Of a DNA stretch of 64,000 bases, positions 44,501-55,515 are shown in pieces; position 1 is the first letter of the stretch; each line of letters starts with the position of its first letter. A program made the position numbers and the translations under genes. The DNA is from Anoplolepis gracilipes (lineage: Eukaryota; Arthropoda; Insecta; Hymenoptera; Formicidae): positions 736,001 through 800,000 of the forward strand of contig NC_132982.1 in assembly GCF_047496725.1 (NCBI RefSeq). Reading direction: 5' to 3'. Below the pieces are notes generated by a model. The model searched no databases. It had not been told where the DNA came from and saw only the letters and a program-made list of their open reading frames with translations.

Positions 44501-45273
44501 CGTTCAACCCTTCTTTCAGCGGGATACATAGCAGCAGTCACTGCCCATGCGAAACATGCATTGTCTTTGGATCGCACGTTAACTATCGCTCGCTTCATCA
44601 TTATCTTTCGCGGTAATATAATATGACATCCCGCACGCATAGGATTATATTTATTTATATTTACAGTCAAATTATGTATACGCGATAATGCCCACCCACT
44701 ATCACGTTCTTGAAATTCTTCGAGAGATGCTAAAGTGGGCTCGATAACACGTTGCTCGTACCATTCGCGTAAATCAGATGTACGAAATAGTTCACAGTTT
44801 TTTGTACTTACACTTTTATCGTTGTGCTTTTCACCCGCCACAAACTCACCGTTAAACATAGTATTCACTTTCACACTGCAGTGTGTTTCGATAGCGTCTC
44901 GCACATGTTCGAGCACGATATCACTCGCGTCTTCGAGAAACTGGCGAGGTTCGATATAATTGCTATTGATTATCGCACCAGTCGATATACGGTTCTCGAA
45001 CGCTGTATCAATTTCACGCCAAAATAGTGCAGCTTGATGCGCGCTGTGTCCGGCACCCGCGTGTACGAAACGTTTGCGCAACGCATTTTTCAGTCCTTCG
45101 AGTCGCGCGATCTTTGCGATCAACAATTGTCGATATCCGATCGATATTCGCGGTCGTTTAATTCGACTCTGCTCTTCCAACGACTTGATATAATCATCGC
45201 ATCGCACCTCCCATGCAAAGTACTCCTCCACCGAATTTATCAAGGTGGATTGTTGCGTTAAAACCTGCTCCAT
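41525..45273 (-). pseudogene. PolB: Protein-primed DNA polymerase B of the inner Maverick, one intron, two nonsense codons
   Basis: ATG at 45273; intron 44094-44200 (GTATGT...TATAG, phase 2); stop at 41525. About 1,213 codons in a single frame, interrupted only by TAG at 43774-43772 and TGA at 42235-42233, both at positions where the outer copy has Trp. The exonuclease domain has YADLEC (43960), a C-x2-C/H-x-H zinc insertion (CHICEKRFVED...HDHCH near 43660-43600) and FHNLSGYDSHF (43520). Polymerase motifs are DVNNLYGWAM near 42740, KLMNNAVFGKTMENVRNR near 42310-42260 and YTDTDSLIYHI near 42020-41990. It would copy the linear DNA from a terminal protein. The first 370 codons are a conserved N-terminal region found only in such elements. 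Confidence 0.9.
44094..44200 (-). other. Intron in the polymerase gene (107 bp), inner Maverick
   Basis: On the minus strand: exon ends ...GATCG, donor GTATGTATAT, acceptor after a T run ending TATAG at 44094. The outer copy has an intron at the same codon and phase (51368-51441). Exon lengths are consistent with the reading frame on both sides. Confidence 0.85.
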
Positions 45274-45383
45274 TTTTTTTACATATAAGGTACACTCGTG
45301 CAAGCTTCGACAATAATGGCGAGATGTGACTCTCTGTTCTGATTTATATCTAATCGTTATATTCTTTTCAGATTGCGAAAACG

Positions 45384-45610
45384 TTATTCTTTCGTATAAA
45401 CATCCGTCATTTCTATAATATCACGTCTCTTTATCTCACGCATATTTTTGTGGTAATGTAATATAATATGACATCCTCTCCGCATAGGATTATATTTATT
45501 ATTTACAATCAAATTAAATATACATGATAATGCCCACCTACTATGCGACACGTTATTCTTTAGCGCAAACATTAGTACTGTCGGCGCGTTATTCTTTAGC
45601 GCAAACATCC
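45384..45610 (-). repeat. Partial duplicate of the polymerase N-terminal region plus short direct repeats
   Basis: 45455-45546 resembles 44605-44700 inside the polymerase gene (the blocks encoding WALS.I.NL and KYNPMR.GCHIIL). Around it TTATTCTTT-[A/C]G-AAACAT occurs at 45384, 45549 and 45587. It lies upstream of the polymerase start, so it might alter the promoter. Confidence 0.65.
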
Positions 45611-45934
45611 GTACCGTCGACGGTCTGTTTATGTTATCATTTAGCCAAAAATTTTATCTCACGCTTTGTCCTATACATTTGTAACCGAATATTTCTAGCG
45701 TCGTATACATTTGATTAGATTTCATCATACGGCGGCCACACACGGCGCTCGAGAAAGCACGTGGGGGCGCGATTTTTAATAATTTCTAGCAGCCTTACAT
45801 TGGCGCTTGCAAAATTACGTCACAAATACTCCCCTCCTCATTACGTTTTGCGATATTACTGATTGATCGCAGTACTTTCAATAGTTTAGTATCGCATCAG
45901 TTGTCCGTGCATAAGGTTGTGCTAAAAAAAAAAA
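45611..45934. promoter_or_regulatory. Intergenic region between the divergent polymerase and unknown gene
   Basis: No reading frame. Includes GC-rich words CGGCGGCCACAC and CACGTGGGGGCGCG near 45731-45773. As both neighbours start here and read away from it, it should hold two promoters. No motif can be assigned with confidence. Confidence 0.4.
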
Positions 45935-46677
45935 ATGTGCTCCACAAAAGAAACCAGCAAGATGAATTTTTACATTCCGATTGAGAACGGTGAAATTCAA
46001 TCAAAGAACATGTAAGTTTCAATTATTTTCTAAATATTATTTCCTAAAAATTATTTTCTAAATATTATTTTTTAATATATTTTAATATTTTATATAGCGT
46101 TTCATCTCGTCGTGCGGTTTGCATACTTGGAAGAAGGTATATCTTAACCCCGACATCTTACAAATATTTGGAGATTGGAATAAGCGTTGGAGCTATGTCG
46201 TATGTCGAATTGATACTTGGTGACAACCGAGGTAATCGATTAGTATTGCCTATCGTACTCTGGCACTCATTGATGCAGAAACGTGCAGACATTGAACGAC
46301 ATGTACAATCGACTGAAAGTCAACCATTATGGATTTGTGATCTATCTATCCAAATGATCGCATTAAACGGATCGAGAATTGTTAAATTAACATTATCTAA
46401 TAAGTCTTTGTATATGCAACCTCAAACATTATTACATTTATTCGATTTTGAAGATTGCATCGATCATATGCATTCATGGTTGTGTCAAAATACACATTTC
46501 GTGAATGAAAAATTTAAACAATTTTGTAACGTCTTGCAACGAAACAATATTACTGATGTAAATGATGCTGTGAAAGCGATTCGCGAGAGTGACGCGTTCG
46601 ATAGCGGATCACTCGTAGATTGCGAATTGTTGGCGTGTGCTATAAATGATATACTTTATGATACTTGTAACAAATAA
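45935..46677 (+). CDS. Conserved Maverick gene of unknown function, two exons (218 residues)
   Basis: Exon 1 is 45935-46011 (ATG in an A-rich context; MNFYIPIENG block), intron 46012-46097 (GTAAGT...TATATAG), exon 2 46098-46677. The summed exon length is divisible by three and the frame is open across the junction. Exon 2 shows GAMSYVELILGDNRGN, HSLMQKR, LWICDLSIQM, HLFDFEDCIDHMHSWLCQN. The outer copy (33107-33393 plus 49199-49663) is collinear, with the same acceptor and an MNYYVPI exon 1. No domain recognised. Being first in the block transcribed away from the polymerase, it may be an early gene. Confidence 0.72.
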
Positions 46678-46925
46678 AAAATTATTATTAACATTAATGT
46701 TTCTCTTCACACTATTTTATTCTACGACTCTTCCTCCTCCTCCTCGCGCTCTCTTAGTCTCAGTCAAACAAAGACGTTTACCTCTCATAGGATCATATGC
46801 ATAGTCTATTTAAAAAGAGATACTCTGTTTAGAGAGAGATGGGATATGGGATCCCGTGTATATATTTGAGATAAATGTGCGTGACGCGTGGTTAGTTTTT
46901 CCTATACGCTCTAAGAAGAAGCTTA

Positions 46926-47012
46926 TTGCGTACTCGTGTCGCGAGGAAATATATGAATTGTGCTCGTGTCGCGAGGAAATATATGAATTGTGCTCGTGTC
47001 GCGAGGAAAAAT
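46926..47012 (+). repeat. 30-bp tandem repeat, three units
   Basis: Units read CTCGTGTCGCGAGGAAATAT then ATGAATTGTG. They lie directly before the ATG at 47041. Confidence 0.85.
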
Positions 47013-47040
47013 ATTTGCGTTGCGCGTGTGTCTTCCGAAT

Positions 47041-47571
47041 ATGGATGAAGATAATGGTGATAATTATTTTATGATAATTTCCGATGAAGAAGACTCAGAC
47101 ATTGAAGTGCCGCTTTTAGAACTATCTAGTGATGATGATGATGACAATAACGCCAATATTGGAAATATTGGTTTGGATGTTATAGAAAATAATGGTGATA
47201 TTGATATGAACAGTTCTGACGAAGAGGGTGATTTGGACGTTGAAGTACAACACTTAGTTGACAGTGACTATGAAAGTGCTGAAAGTGTTTTCGAAGATAG
47301 AATTGATCGTGCATTGGACTTAGCGGATATTAATTCTTATAATGATTTAACAAGAATGTGTTGCATATATTTTTGTTATGCAACTGCAGATGGCACATAC
47401 TTCTGCACATCGTGTTTCATAAGAATGGCGTACCTTTTTGACGAGATTTGTGCTGTGCGTGAACACTCGATTAATATGTACGCATTAATACTCGGTTTAT
47501 TTTGTAGTGAGTGTCGAACTCCATTATTTCAAATTTTACCTTGCAATATGTGCCCCATTTGCATGACTTAA
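47041..47571 (+). CDS. Acidic protein with C-terminal zinc-binding cysteines (inner Maverick)
   Basis: 176 residues from ATG 47041, chosen because it begins the acidic part; a 17-codon upstream extension runs through the tandem repeat and has no counterpart. The N-terminus is Asp/Glu-rich (EDSDIE, DDDDDNN, SSDEEGD); the C-terminus has CTSC, CSEC and CNMCPIC. The spacing of these pairs equals the outer homologue (32236-32748). Likely nucleic-acid or protein binding; role unknown. Confidence 0.68.
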   Translation: MDEDNGDNYFMIISDEEDSDIEVPLLELSSDDDDDNNANIGNIGLDVIENNGDIDMNSSDEEGDLDVEVQHLVDSDYESAESVFEDRIDRALDLADINSYNDLTRMCCIYFCYATADGTYFCTSCFIRMAYLFDEICAVREHSINMYALILGLFCSECRTPLFQILPCNMCPICMT

Positions 47572-47654
47572 GACTTGTGTGAATACTACAAAAAAACTTT
47601 TATTATTATTGTGTAAGTGTAGCACATACACCGAGGACTTATGTGTAAAAACTA

Positions 47655-48052
47655 AACAAACTATTATTGTTACCTTTGGGGTGACACTCCCGAGAACCGG
47701 AGGCGCGAGGAGGTGACTCCTCAGTTTAACGAGGATCGTCTTTGTTTGCGGAAACTCTTTGGTGAGCTTCCGTATGAGGTGTGGGAGACAGAGGAACCGT
47801 GGCTCCCCGAAACTCTGCAGGAGGACTCCAGGTCGTCAGATGAGAGAGAGAGAGAGAGAGAGACTCCGAATAGATTGTAAGTATTTATAATTTTTATCAT
47901 TTTAGAAAATATTTTTAAAGTACTAATAAAAAATGTTTTTTTTCTGTTTCAGAGCTGCTACCCTAGATCATTATTTTAATTTTTTAAAATTTTATACTAT
48001 AATTTTAATTCTTTTTATATTTTAATTTTTTTTCAATTTTCTATTACAATTT
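47655..48052 (+). CDS. Homologue of the inverted-repeat gene, partial, spliced (inner Maverick)
   Basis: The frame LWGDTPENRRRE...RLCLRKLFGELPYEVW (about 47668-47790) aligns with LWGDGPR...FCLRRLFGEEP of the outer inverted-repeat gene (62803-63017). It ends with TTG TAA at 47875-47880, which overlaps a GTAAGTAT donor; TACTAATAA near 47920 and an acceptor at 47951-47952 follow. The same arrangement of stop codon inside donor occurs in the outer gene. A first exon with the FETGY block is not visible, so this copy may be truncated. It lies outside the inner inverted repeat, in single copy. Confidence 0.5.
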
Positions 48053-48139
48053 TAATTCTTTTTTATATTATAATAATTTTAATACATGCACAAACGCACA
48101 CACACACACACTTTATATGTATACACATACACACTTTTT

Positions 48140-49198
48140 AAATAAAAATTTATGTTAAACTTATATATATATATATATTACTTATTTCCACCTTCATCAT
48201 CTATCCCATCCTTTTTCCTCTGTATTAGATATAATTAGATAATAAGATAACATTTAATATTAGAAAAAAAAAAACGTAACATACAAAAAAAATATCTTTT
48301 TCTCGCGTACGCCTTAGCCTCCGTCTTATCGCGCCTCCGCTATCCTCCTTCCTCTCTATTCTTTCTCTCGCACCCCATAACACGCTCTCCTTCTCGCTAT
48401 CCTTCTTCATCTCTATTCTTTTCTCTCGCACCTATATCTCCTTTTCCTACCATCATGCTCTCCTTTTCTTACCATCATGCCCTCCTTTTCCTATCATCAT
48501 GCACTCCCTTGTCATACACATACAGCGCTTTCCTTCTCACACCACGTCATACTCTCCTTGTCCTACGCTATATAGAACGTCTATCGCATCGTCTCCCTCT
48601 ACCACGTTGCGAACGTCTATCGCACCGTCTCCCTCTACCACGTTGCGAACGTCTATCGCACCGTCTCCCTCTACCACGTTGCGAACGTCTATCGCACCGT
48701 CTCCCTCTACCACGTTGCGGACGTCTATCGCACCGTCTCCCTCTACCACGTTGCGGACGTCTATCGCACCGTCTCCCTCTACCGCGTTGCGAACGTAATT
48801 ATTTATTGCAAATATACATTTTTGAATAAACAGAGTGGGGTGATTATTTTATCTATAACAGTTGACATTCCTCTCTCTCACCGTCAGACCTCCGCAGTCT
48901 TTCGGAGAGGACACTCCCTCCACGTGCGGAACCATATGTATGCCCCCCCCCTTCCCTCAATCAGGGGATGTTTGGTACCACCCTCCCCCTTAATCTGGGG
49001 GGTGGGGCATTTGGTACCTCCCCCTTCCCCCTCAGTCTAGGGGGGGACATTTGCCCCTTCCCCCGCGATTGAGGGGGACTACCCCCCCTCCCCCTCCCCC
49101 CCGTCAGTGCGGGGGGTGACGAGGTACCTCGCCTCGTCCCCCCCGCTTACCTCACCCCCCTCATATCCCTGGATTAGAACTCTCTATATATATCTACT
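48140..49198 (-). repeat. Right terminal inverted repeat of the inner Maverick
   Basis: Inverted partner of 33394-34520 with six instead of eight minisatellite units (48580-48798), the 35-bp block at 48300-48334 and C-rich tracts (48930-49160). Confidence 0.92.
48300..48334 (-). promoter_or_regulatory. 35-bp conserved inverted-repeat block (copy 3)
   Basis: Identical to 34329-34363 on the opposite strand. Confidence 0.6.
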
Positions 49199-49663
49199 AC
49201 AATGTTAATTTAACAATCTTGGAATCAGTTAATGTAATCATTTGGATAGATAGATCGCAGATCCATAATAGCTCACTTTCAGTCGATTGTACATGTCGTT
49301 CAATATCGGTACGTTTCTGCATCAATGAGTGCCAGGTAACGATAGGGAATACTATTTGATTGCCTCGGTTATCACCAACAAGTAATTCCACATATGACAT
49401 AGCTCCGACGCTTATTCTAATCTCCAAGCATTTGTATGATGTCGGGGTTAGAGCATACCTTCTTCCCAGGATACGACCCGTGCGACGAGACTCGAATGAA
49501 ATGCTACAAAATTTTAGAAAAATGTTATTAAAAATATAATATTAATATATATAAATATTAAAAATATTATTTAAAATTAATATAAATAATAAAAATATTA
49601 TTTAAAAAATAAAACTTTCTCCTTCTTTAACAGAGTGTCCATAATCGGGACGTAATAATTCAT
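49199..49663 (-). pseudogene. N-terminal part of the severed outer Maverick gene
   Basis: Exon 1 from ATG 49663 (MNYYVPI block), a decayed donor, acceptor TTGTAG ending at 49504, and exon 2 from 49503 to the insertion point at 49199-49204. GAMSYVELLVGDNRGN and LWICDLSIQM match the inner gene. The C-terminal half is at 33107-33393. Confidence 0.82.
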
Positions 49664-50295
49664 GTTGCTTCCTTTAGCGGAGACCGCAAACGATCGACAC
49701 GATACTAAATTATTTTAAGTATTAAAACACAATTTAGCACTACACACTGCAATGTGAAGGGGGTTATTGTTCACAATTTAGCACTACAAATTGTAATGTG
49801 GAGGGAGTGATTGTTGATACAGCAAGTTTTTTTTCTCCAAGTGCCCATATACAGCTGCTAATTAATAATTACATCTCCAAAGATTTTAGCTGAATGCGCT
49901 TAAAATTTTCCATGCGTCGAGGTGCGACATTTTCTGATGAAATCACACCTGAATATTCTAAATGTATGTGACAAATTATCAAAAAGTAACTCGCAGCTGC
50001 ATGTAATTTGAAACTACAAATTATCCATGCGCTAACGAATCTTACTAAAATGTTTAAAGTGTGCGTGACAAATCCGCAGCTGCATGTAATTTGAAATTGC
50101 AAAACTTTCGTGCGCCAATGTGCAGCTGCTAATTTTCGAAATACAGCAAAAAAAATTTTTTCGACATAAGGTCATCGTTAGATGACAAATCGCAAAATGC
50201 GTGATAGAAACGTCTATGAATCGCGATATAAATTCGGTACAAAGAGGTGCACCTCCATTATTTTCGAGTCGTGCATCTTGTTCGGTCTGAAAAAC
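49664..50295. promoter_or_regulatory. Intergenic region with two direct-repeat pairs (outer Maverick)
   Basis: CACAATTTAGCACTACA with following GTGGAGGG/GTGAAGGG occurs twice with about 46-bp period (49727-49815). GCAGCTGCATGTAATTTGAA occurs at 49993 and 50076. No gene. It separates the divergent polymerase and unknown gene and so should hold both promoters. Confidence 0.45.
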
Positions 50296-53200
50296 ATGGC
50301 TGAGCAAATTGTGTGGGAACAATCCACCCGGGTAAATTCAGTGGAGGAGTACATTGCGTGGGAGGCGCAATGTAACGAATGTATCGAGTCGTTGGAAGAA
50401 CAAAGTCGAATTAAACGACCACGATTATCGATCGGAAATCGACAATCGCTGATTGCTCGAATCGCGCGACTCGAAGGATTGAAAATTGTGTTGCGCAGAC
50501 GTTTCGTACACGCGGGTGCAGGATGCAGTTCGCGAGAAAATGGATGGATTTGGCGAGAGATCGATACGCGTTCGAAGGTCGTACCATGACTAGTGCGGTT
50601 ATAAATTATAATCATATCGAACCTCATCAATTTTTGGAAGACGCGAGCGACATTGTGCTCGAGCACGTGCGAGACGTTATGCAAAAACACAACAGTGTGA
50701 AAGTGAATACAGTGTTTAACGGCGAGTTTGTGGCGGGTAATAAGCGCGCCAATAAATCAATCAATACGAGAAACTTTGAACTCTTTCGTACATCCGATTT
50801 ACGCGAGTGGTATGAACGGCGAGTCGTCGAGCCCACCCTTGCATCGCTCGAAGAATTTCAGGAACGCGATAGCGGATGGGCATTATCGTGTATACTAAAT
50901 TTGACTGTAAATATAAATAAATATAATCCTATGCGCGCCGAATGTTGCGTGCAATTACCGCGAAAGAGAATAATGAAACGAGCAATGGTTAACGTGCAAT
51001 CTCAAGACAATGCATGTTTTGCGTGGGCGGTGGTGGCTGCTCTGTATCCAGTTGAAAGACACACAGATCGACAATCGTCATACCCACATTATACAACAGT
51101 ACTAAATCTCCAAGATATTGAGTTTCCAGTCACTCTTAATTAAATTAAAAAATTTAAAATTTATAATGACATTTCAAATGTGTATACCAACGAGAATGAA
51201 AACATTATCCCGTTACGCATTACGGAGCAAAAGAGGGACAAGCACGTCAACTTGCTCCACGTGCAAGATGCGCGAGATATCGGACATTTCGCGTGAATCA
51301 AGAATTTATCCAGACTTGTTAGTATGCAACTCAGCAAACACAAGAATAAAAAATATATCTGCGATCGGTATGTATATTTAATAAAACTGTCTAAAAATAT
51401 TTAAAACAAGGATATAAAAAATTTTAACTTTTATTTTACAGATGCATGCACTATTTTTACTCGGACGAGAAACTACAGTCGCATACAGTAGACTGTGGAA
51501 AGATATACGACTGCGCTATCCGGTTACCGAGCAATAAGGACAGGTAGCTCGCCTTCGCCAACTACAACAGAAAGGAGCGACTACCTTTCGTCGTGTATGC
51601 CGACCTGGAGTGCGTTTTGGTGAAAAAAGAAGAAAATTTTTATCAACATCACCAAGTATTTATTATCGCTTATTATGTACATTGCTCGTACGATAATTCG
51701 TTATCCGCGTATCATTCTCGTCGCGAAGCAAATTGCGTTGCGTGGTTCGCCGACGAACTTAAAAATTTGGCGCAACTTCTAGAAAATATTTTAACAACCA
51801 ATTTCCCTATGGTAAATTTAACGCAAGATGAATGGAAAGAATTTCGAACCGCGACTCAGTGTCATATATGTGAGAAACCATTCGTGGAAGATGAAGATAC
51901 GCGCGTACGCGATCATTGTCATTTGACCAGACGATACAGAGGTCCCGCGCATTCAAATTGCAATCTAAATTACAAAGAATCTTTTTGTATTCCAATAGCA
52001 TTTCACAATTTATCCGGTTATGATTCTCACTTTATAATCGAGGAAATAGCCACAGCGTTCGAAGGAGAAATCGATTTACTTCCGATAACAAAAGAAAAAT
52101 ATATTTCATTTACAAAACATGTTAAGGGTACGAAAGACAAACCGGGAAATCACATTTAATTACGTTTCATAGATTCATATAAATTTCTCACAACAAGTCT
52201 CGACAAATTAGCATCTTTTCTGAGCAAGGATAAACTCAAAATTTTACAAATGGAATTTAAAAACTTATCCGCCGAGGATTTCAATTTACTGACAAGAACA
52301 GGTGCTTTCCCATACGAGTACATTGACTGCGTAGATAAATTGCAAGATGCGTGTCTACCATCGCGAGAATCATTTTACAGCTCTTTGACTGGTAACACAG
52401 TATCCGAGAGCGATTACGCGCACGCTGAAATTGTGTGGAAGCGATTCTCAATTCGAACGCTAGGCGAATATAGCGATTTATACCTCAAAACTAACGTCTT
52501 GTTACTAGCCGACATTTTTGAAAATTTCCGCGAGAGTTGTATCAAGAGTTACGGGCTCGACCCCGCATATTACTATACTCTTCCCGGCTACACGTGGGAC
52601 GCCATGTTAAAGCATACGAAAATTATATTTGAATTACTCAGAGACATTGACATGGTTATGTTTATCGAACGAGGTATAGGCGGTGGTCTGAGTCAATGTT
52701 CCAACAGGTACGCGCATGCTAATAACAAGTACATGCAGTCGTATGACTCATCGAAACCATCAACGTACTTGATGTATTTCGATGTTAATAATTTATACGG
52801 ATGGGCAATGTGTCAACCATTACCCTATGCCGATTTTAAGTGGGTCGAAAATGTTTCCAATTTTGATGTATCATCGATCACGCTCGATTCGTCTACAGGC
52901 TACATCCTCGAAGTCGATCTCGAGTATCCGCAACATCTTCACGATTCGCACACTGACCTACCGTTTTGCCCGACACGCGACAAACCACCTGGCAAGCGCG
53001 AGGACAAGCTTCTCGCAACCTTATACGATAAGAAGCGTTACGTGATACACTACCGCAACCTGCAGCAATGTTCCCGTCACGGTCTTCGTGTTGCAAAAAT
53101 CATCGTATATTACAATTCACTCAATCTCCGTGGCTCCGTACTTATATAGAACTCAACACAAAATTTAGAACACTGGCGAAAAATAAATTTGAAAAAAATT

Positions 53201-54019
53201 TGTACAAACTAATGAATAATGCCGTGTTTGGCAAAACGATGGAAAATGTGCGCAATCGTGTAGATGTTAAACTTTTAACAAAATGGGATGGAAGGTACGG
53301 CGCAGAGGCATTAATTGCAAAACCAAATTTTCATAGTAGGAGCGTTTTTTTCGGAAAATCTAATTGCTGTGCAATTACGTAAACTCGAGGTGAAATTCTA
53401 CAAACCAATTTACGTGGGTATGTGTATTCTCGACATATCCAAGACATGTTTGTACGGATTTCACCACGATTATATGGTACCAATGTATCGGGAGAGATGC
53501 AAAGTCATGTACACCGACACGGATAGTCTTATATATCACATTGAGTGCGATGATGTGTACGAGAATATGAAACGCGATATCAGCAGATTTGATACGAGCG
53601 ACTATGCGATAGACAATGCGTACGGTATACCGCTCGTAAATAAAAAGGTACCGGGTCTAATGAAGGATGAAAACAACGGTTAGGTTAGGTTAAGTTACAT
53701 AGGTACCATAATGACCGAATTTGTTGGGCTTAGAGCAAAAATGTATGCGTTGCGCGTGGATGGTAAGAAGGATACGAAAAAGGTAAAAGGCGTCAAGAGT
53801 AACGTTGTCCCGAGAATGATAACGTTTGACAATTACACGCGGTGTTTGAATGAAGAGATTGAAATGACGCGTAGTCAATCGTGTATAAGATCAAAATTGC
53901 ACGAGGTATACACCATTCGCGAAACAAAAATTGCTTTAAGTCCGTACGACGACAAGCGGTATATCGTACCTACAACTACTGATATGTTACCGTGGGGACA
54001 TTATAAAATACCATTGTAA
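50296..54019 (+). pseudogene. PolB: Protein-primed DNA polymerase B of the outer Maverick, decayed
   Basis: ATG at 50296. The N-terminal part runs to about 51367 with a frame change near 50520-50590, TAA at 51141 and TGA at 51294. The intron is 51368-51441. Beyond it: TAG at 51545, YADLEC near 51600, HICEKPFVEDED...RDHCH near 51870-51920, FHNLSGYDSHF near 52005, TAA at 52157, motif A DVNNLYGWAM near 52780, motif B KLMNNAVFGKTMEN near 53205-53250, frame changes near 53100 and 53370, and motif C YTDTDSLIYHI near 53515. A 24-bp in-frame insertion with TTAGGTTAGG at 53680 adds another stop. It has far more damage than the inner copy. Confidence 0.88.
51368..51441 (+). other. Intron in the polymerase gene (74 bp), outer Maverick
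   Basis: Donor GTATGTATATTTAATA, acceptor TTATTTTACAG. Same codon and phase as the inner intron, and the first 14 bases are alike in both. Confidence 0.85.
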
Positions 54020-54126
54020 ATAATTGTATTTATTTATTGTAAATAACTGTATTTATTGTAAATATAAATTATATATATATATATTCATTCATGTAAATTT
54101 ATGTATATTTTTATTATGTTATATGT

Positions 54127-55081
54127 TTATAATAAATTATTTTTATGTATCCAAGAGTTGTGCGATTTATCAAGTCCCAGCCATTTCACAAAAACTTCAT
54201 CTCCTTTTTTACATATCACTTTTTCCACGAGATACACGTCGGGGTTAGCAACGCGTTGTAGTTCGTATTCGTAGAATCCTTCGGCTATTGGATTTCCGCG
54301 CGAATCTTCGAGTAGATATTTCGCAGGATCAGTATTCTGTATTTTGACAATTTTAAACACTTCGGCCGACCAATTTGGTGTGTAACCTTTATCAAAAATG
54401 ATCTTGAATTTACTCACACGTATCGAATCACCCACTTTGAACCTCGCTGGAGCAGCAATTTTTACATTGTTGTATACTCTATTTAAAAGTCTATCAGCGA
54501 TTGTAGGAGTGACATCGATAGGTCTCATATTGATAGTGCGATGTTTTCGCGCGTTATATTCTGCAACGAGTTGGGATAAAGCGTCGATCCACTTGTAATT
54601 ACCATTTAGTGTAAACAATTTCCACATTGTTCTTTAAAGTGCGGTTGAATCGTTCTACAATCGAGGCTTTCATGATGGAATACGTTGAATAATGATTAAT
54701 GTTATGTTTCTTCATGAGTTTTTGCACATTTGCATTATAAAATTCCTTTCCTCTGTTTGTTTGAAAATTTTTCGGACATCTTCCACCATCTCGAATTAGT
54801 TTCGTAATCGTTTCAGACATTTCGTTTCCGCTTTTACTTTTGAGCGGTATGGCCCACGCATACTTGCTCAGCACATCGATAACAGTGAGTATATAATTGA
54901 AACTTTTGTTGACTCGTGCATAAGGACGCATCTCAACCACGTCTGCCTGTCACAGATCATCGTATCCGCGTACTATGACGCGTCTACGCGGAAAATTTCT
55001 TCTCGCCGGAGCGTGCAATTCTTCCACGAGCAGTCGCTTTTCAGAATTGTTTTTCTTTTCTTGCATGTTTGATCGTGGCAT
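54127..55081 (-). pseudogene. INT: Integrase of the outer Maverick, inactivated
   Basis: ATG at 55081. Collinear with 40459-41448. A TGA at 54952-54950 stands where the inner copy has the Trp before the first catalytic Asp; the second catalytic Asp is Asn (FQTNRGKEF near 54755); a frame change near 54620 breaks the core after ASIVERFN. The C-terminal chromodomain-like part (YLVEKVICKKGDEVFVKWLG) is kept to 54127. Confidence 0.87.
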
Positions 55082-55116
55082 ATTTCATAATAATGTAAAA
55101 GTTCATGTATAATTCT

Positions 55117-55461
55117 TTATGTATCTTTTCCTGAGTCGGATGTAGTTTGCAGACGTATCTGAAGCATTTTCTGCATTTCATGCATCATTATCTGAAGCGT
55201 TTCGAGCGCAATAATTGTTTCCTCAATTTCTTTCAGCCTATTCCTCAAAAGTTCAACACTCGTTTCAACGTACCGTTTGTTAGCAGCATCGTTATCATCT
55301 TCCGGTTGCGCTACACGTCGTATCTTGCGCAACCTTGCGTCAAAGCCGGCGCTAGTCAGACACAGAGCGTTATCTCGCACATACGTTCTTAGTAATCCGT
55401 TCCATTCATAGTATGCATTATTCGACGTACCGAGCGATACTCCAAATTTATTAATTGACAT
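55117..55461 (-). CDS. Short coiled-coil protein with fibre-like motif (outer Maverick)
   Basis: 114 residues, open throughout. PEDDNDAANKRYVE lies in the middle and a coiled coil (LLRNRLKEIEETIIALETLQ) follows. Homologue of 39585-39947. It survives intact in a decayed element, perhaps by chance because it is short. Confidence 0.58.
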   Translation of the reverse strand: MSINKFGVSLGTSNNAYYEWNGLLRTYVRDNALCLTSAGFDARLRKIRRVAQPEDDNDAANKRYVETSVELLRNRLKEIEETIIALETLQIMMHEMQKMLQIRLQTTSDSGKDT

Positions 55462-55515
55462 TTCAATACAAAATGTTTTGACTGAATGACTAGTATCGTC
55501 AATATGTTATTTAAT

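Larger units (their letters stand above)
33394..49198. mobile_element. Inner Maverick/Polinton, 15,805 bp, complete ends
   Basis: Ends are 5'-AGTAGATATATATAG and CTATATATATCTACT-3' with ACAATG on both sides (33388-33393 and 49199-49204), the AG...CT ends and 6-bp duplication known for Polintons. Inverted repeats of about 1.1 kb are nearly identical apart from minisatellite copy number, so the insertion is young. Genes from the left: truncated major capsid, small gene, minor capsid, PLA2-pVI-protease, small gene (minus); ATPase, 361-codon protein, coiled-coil protein, repeat protein, integrase (plus); DNA polymerase B (minus); unknown spliced gene, acidic zinc protein and a terminal gene (plus). 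It disrupts a homologous gene in the outer Maverick. Confidence 0.96.

Noticed and set aside
46856..47074. 72-codon frame with CREEIYEL repeats
   Set aside because: Produced by the 30-bp tandem repeat; it runs out of frame into the real acidic protein gene.
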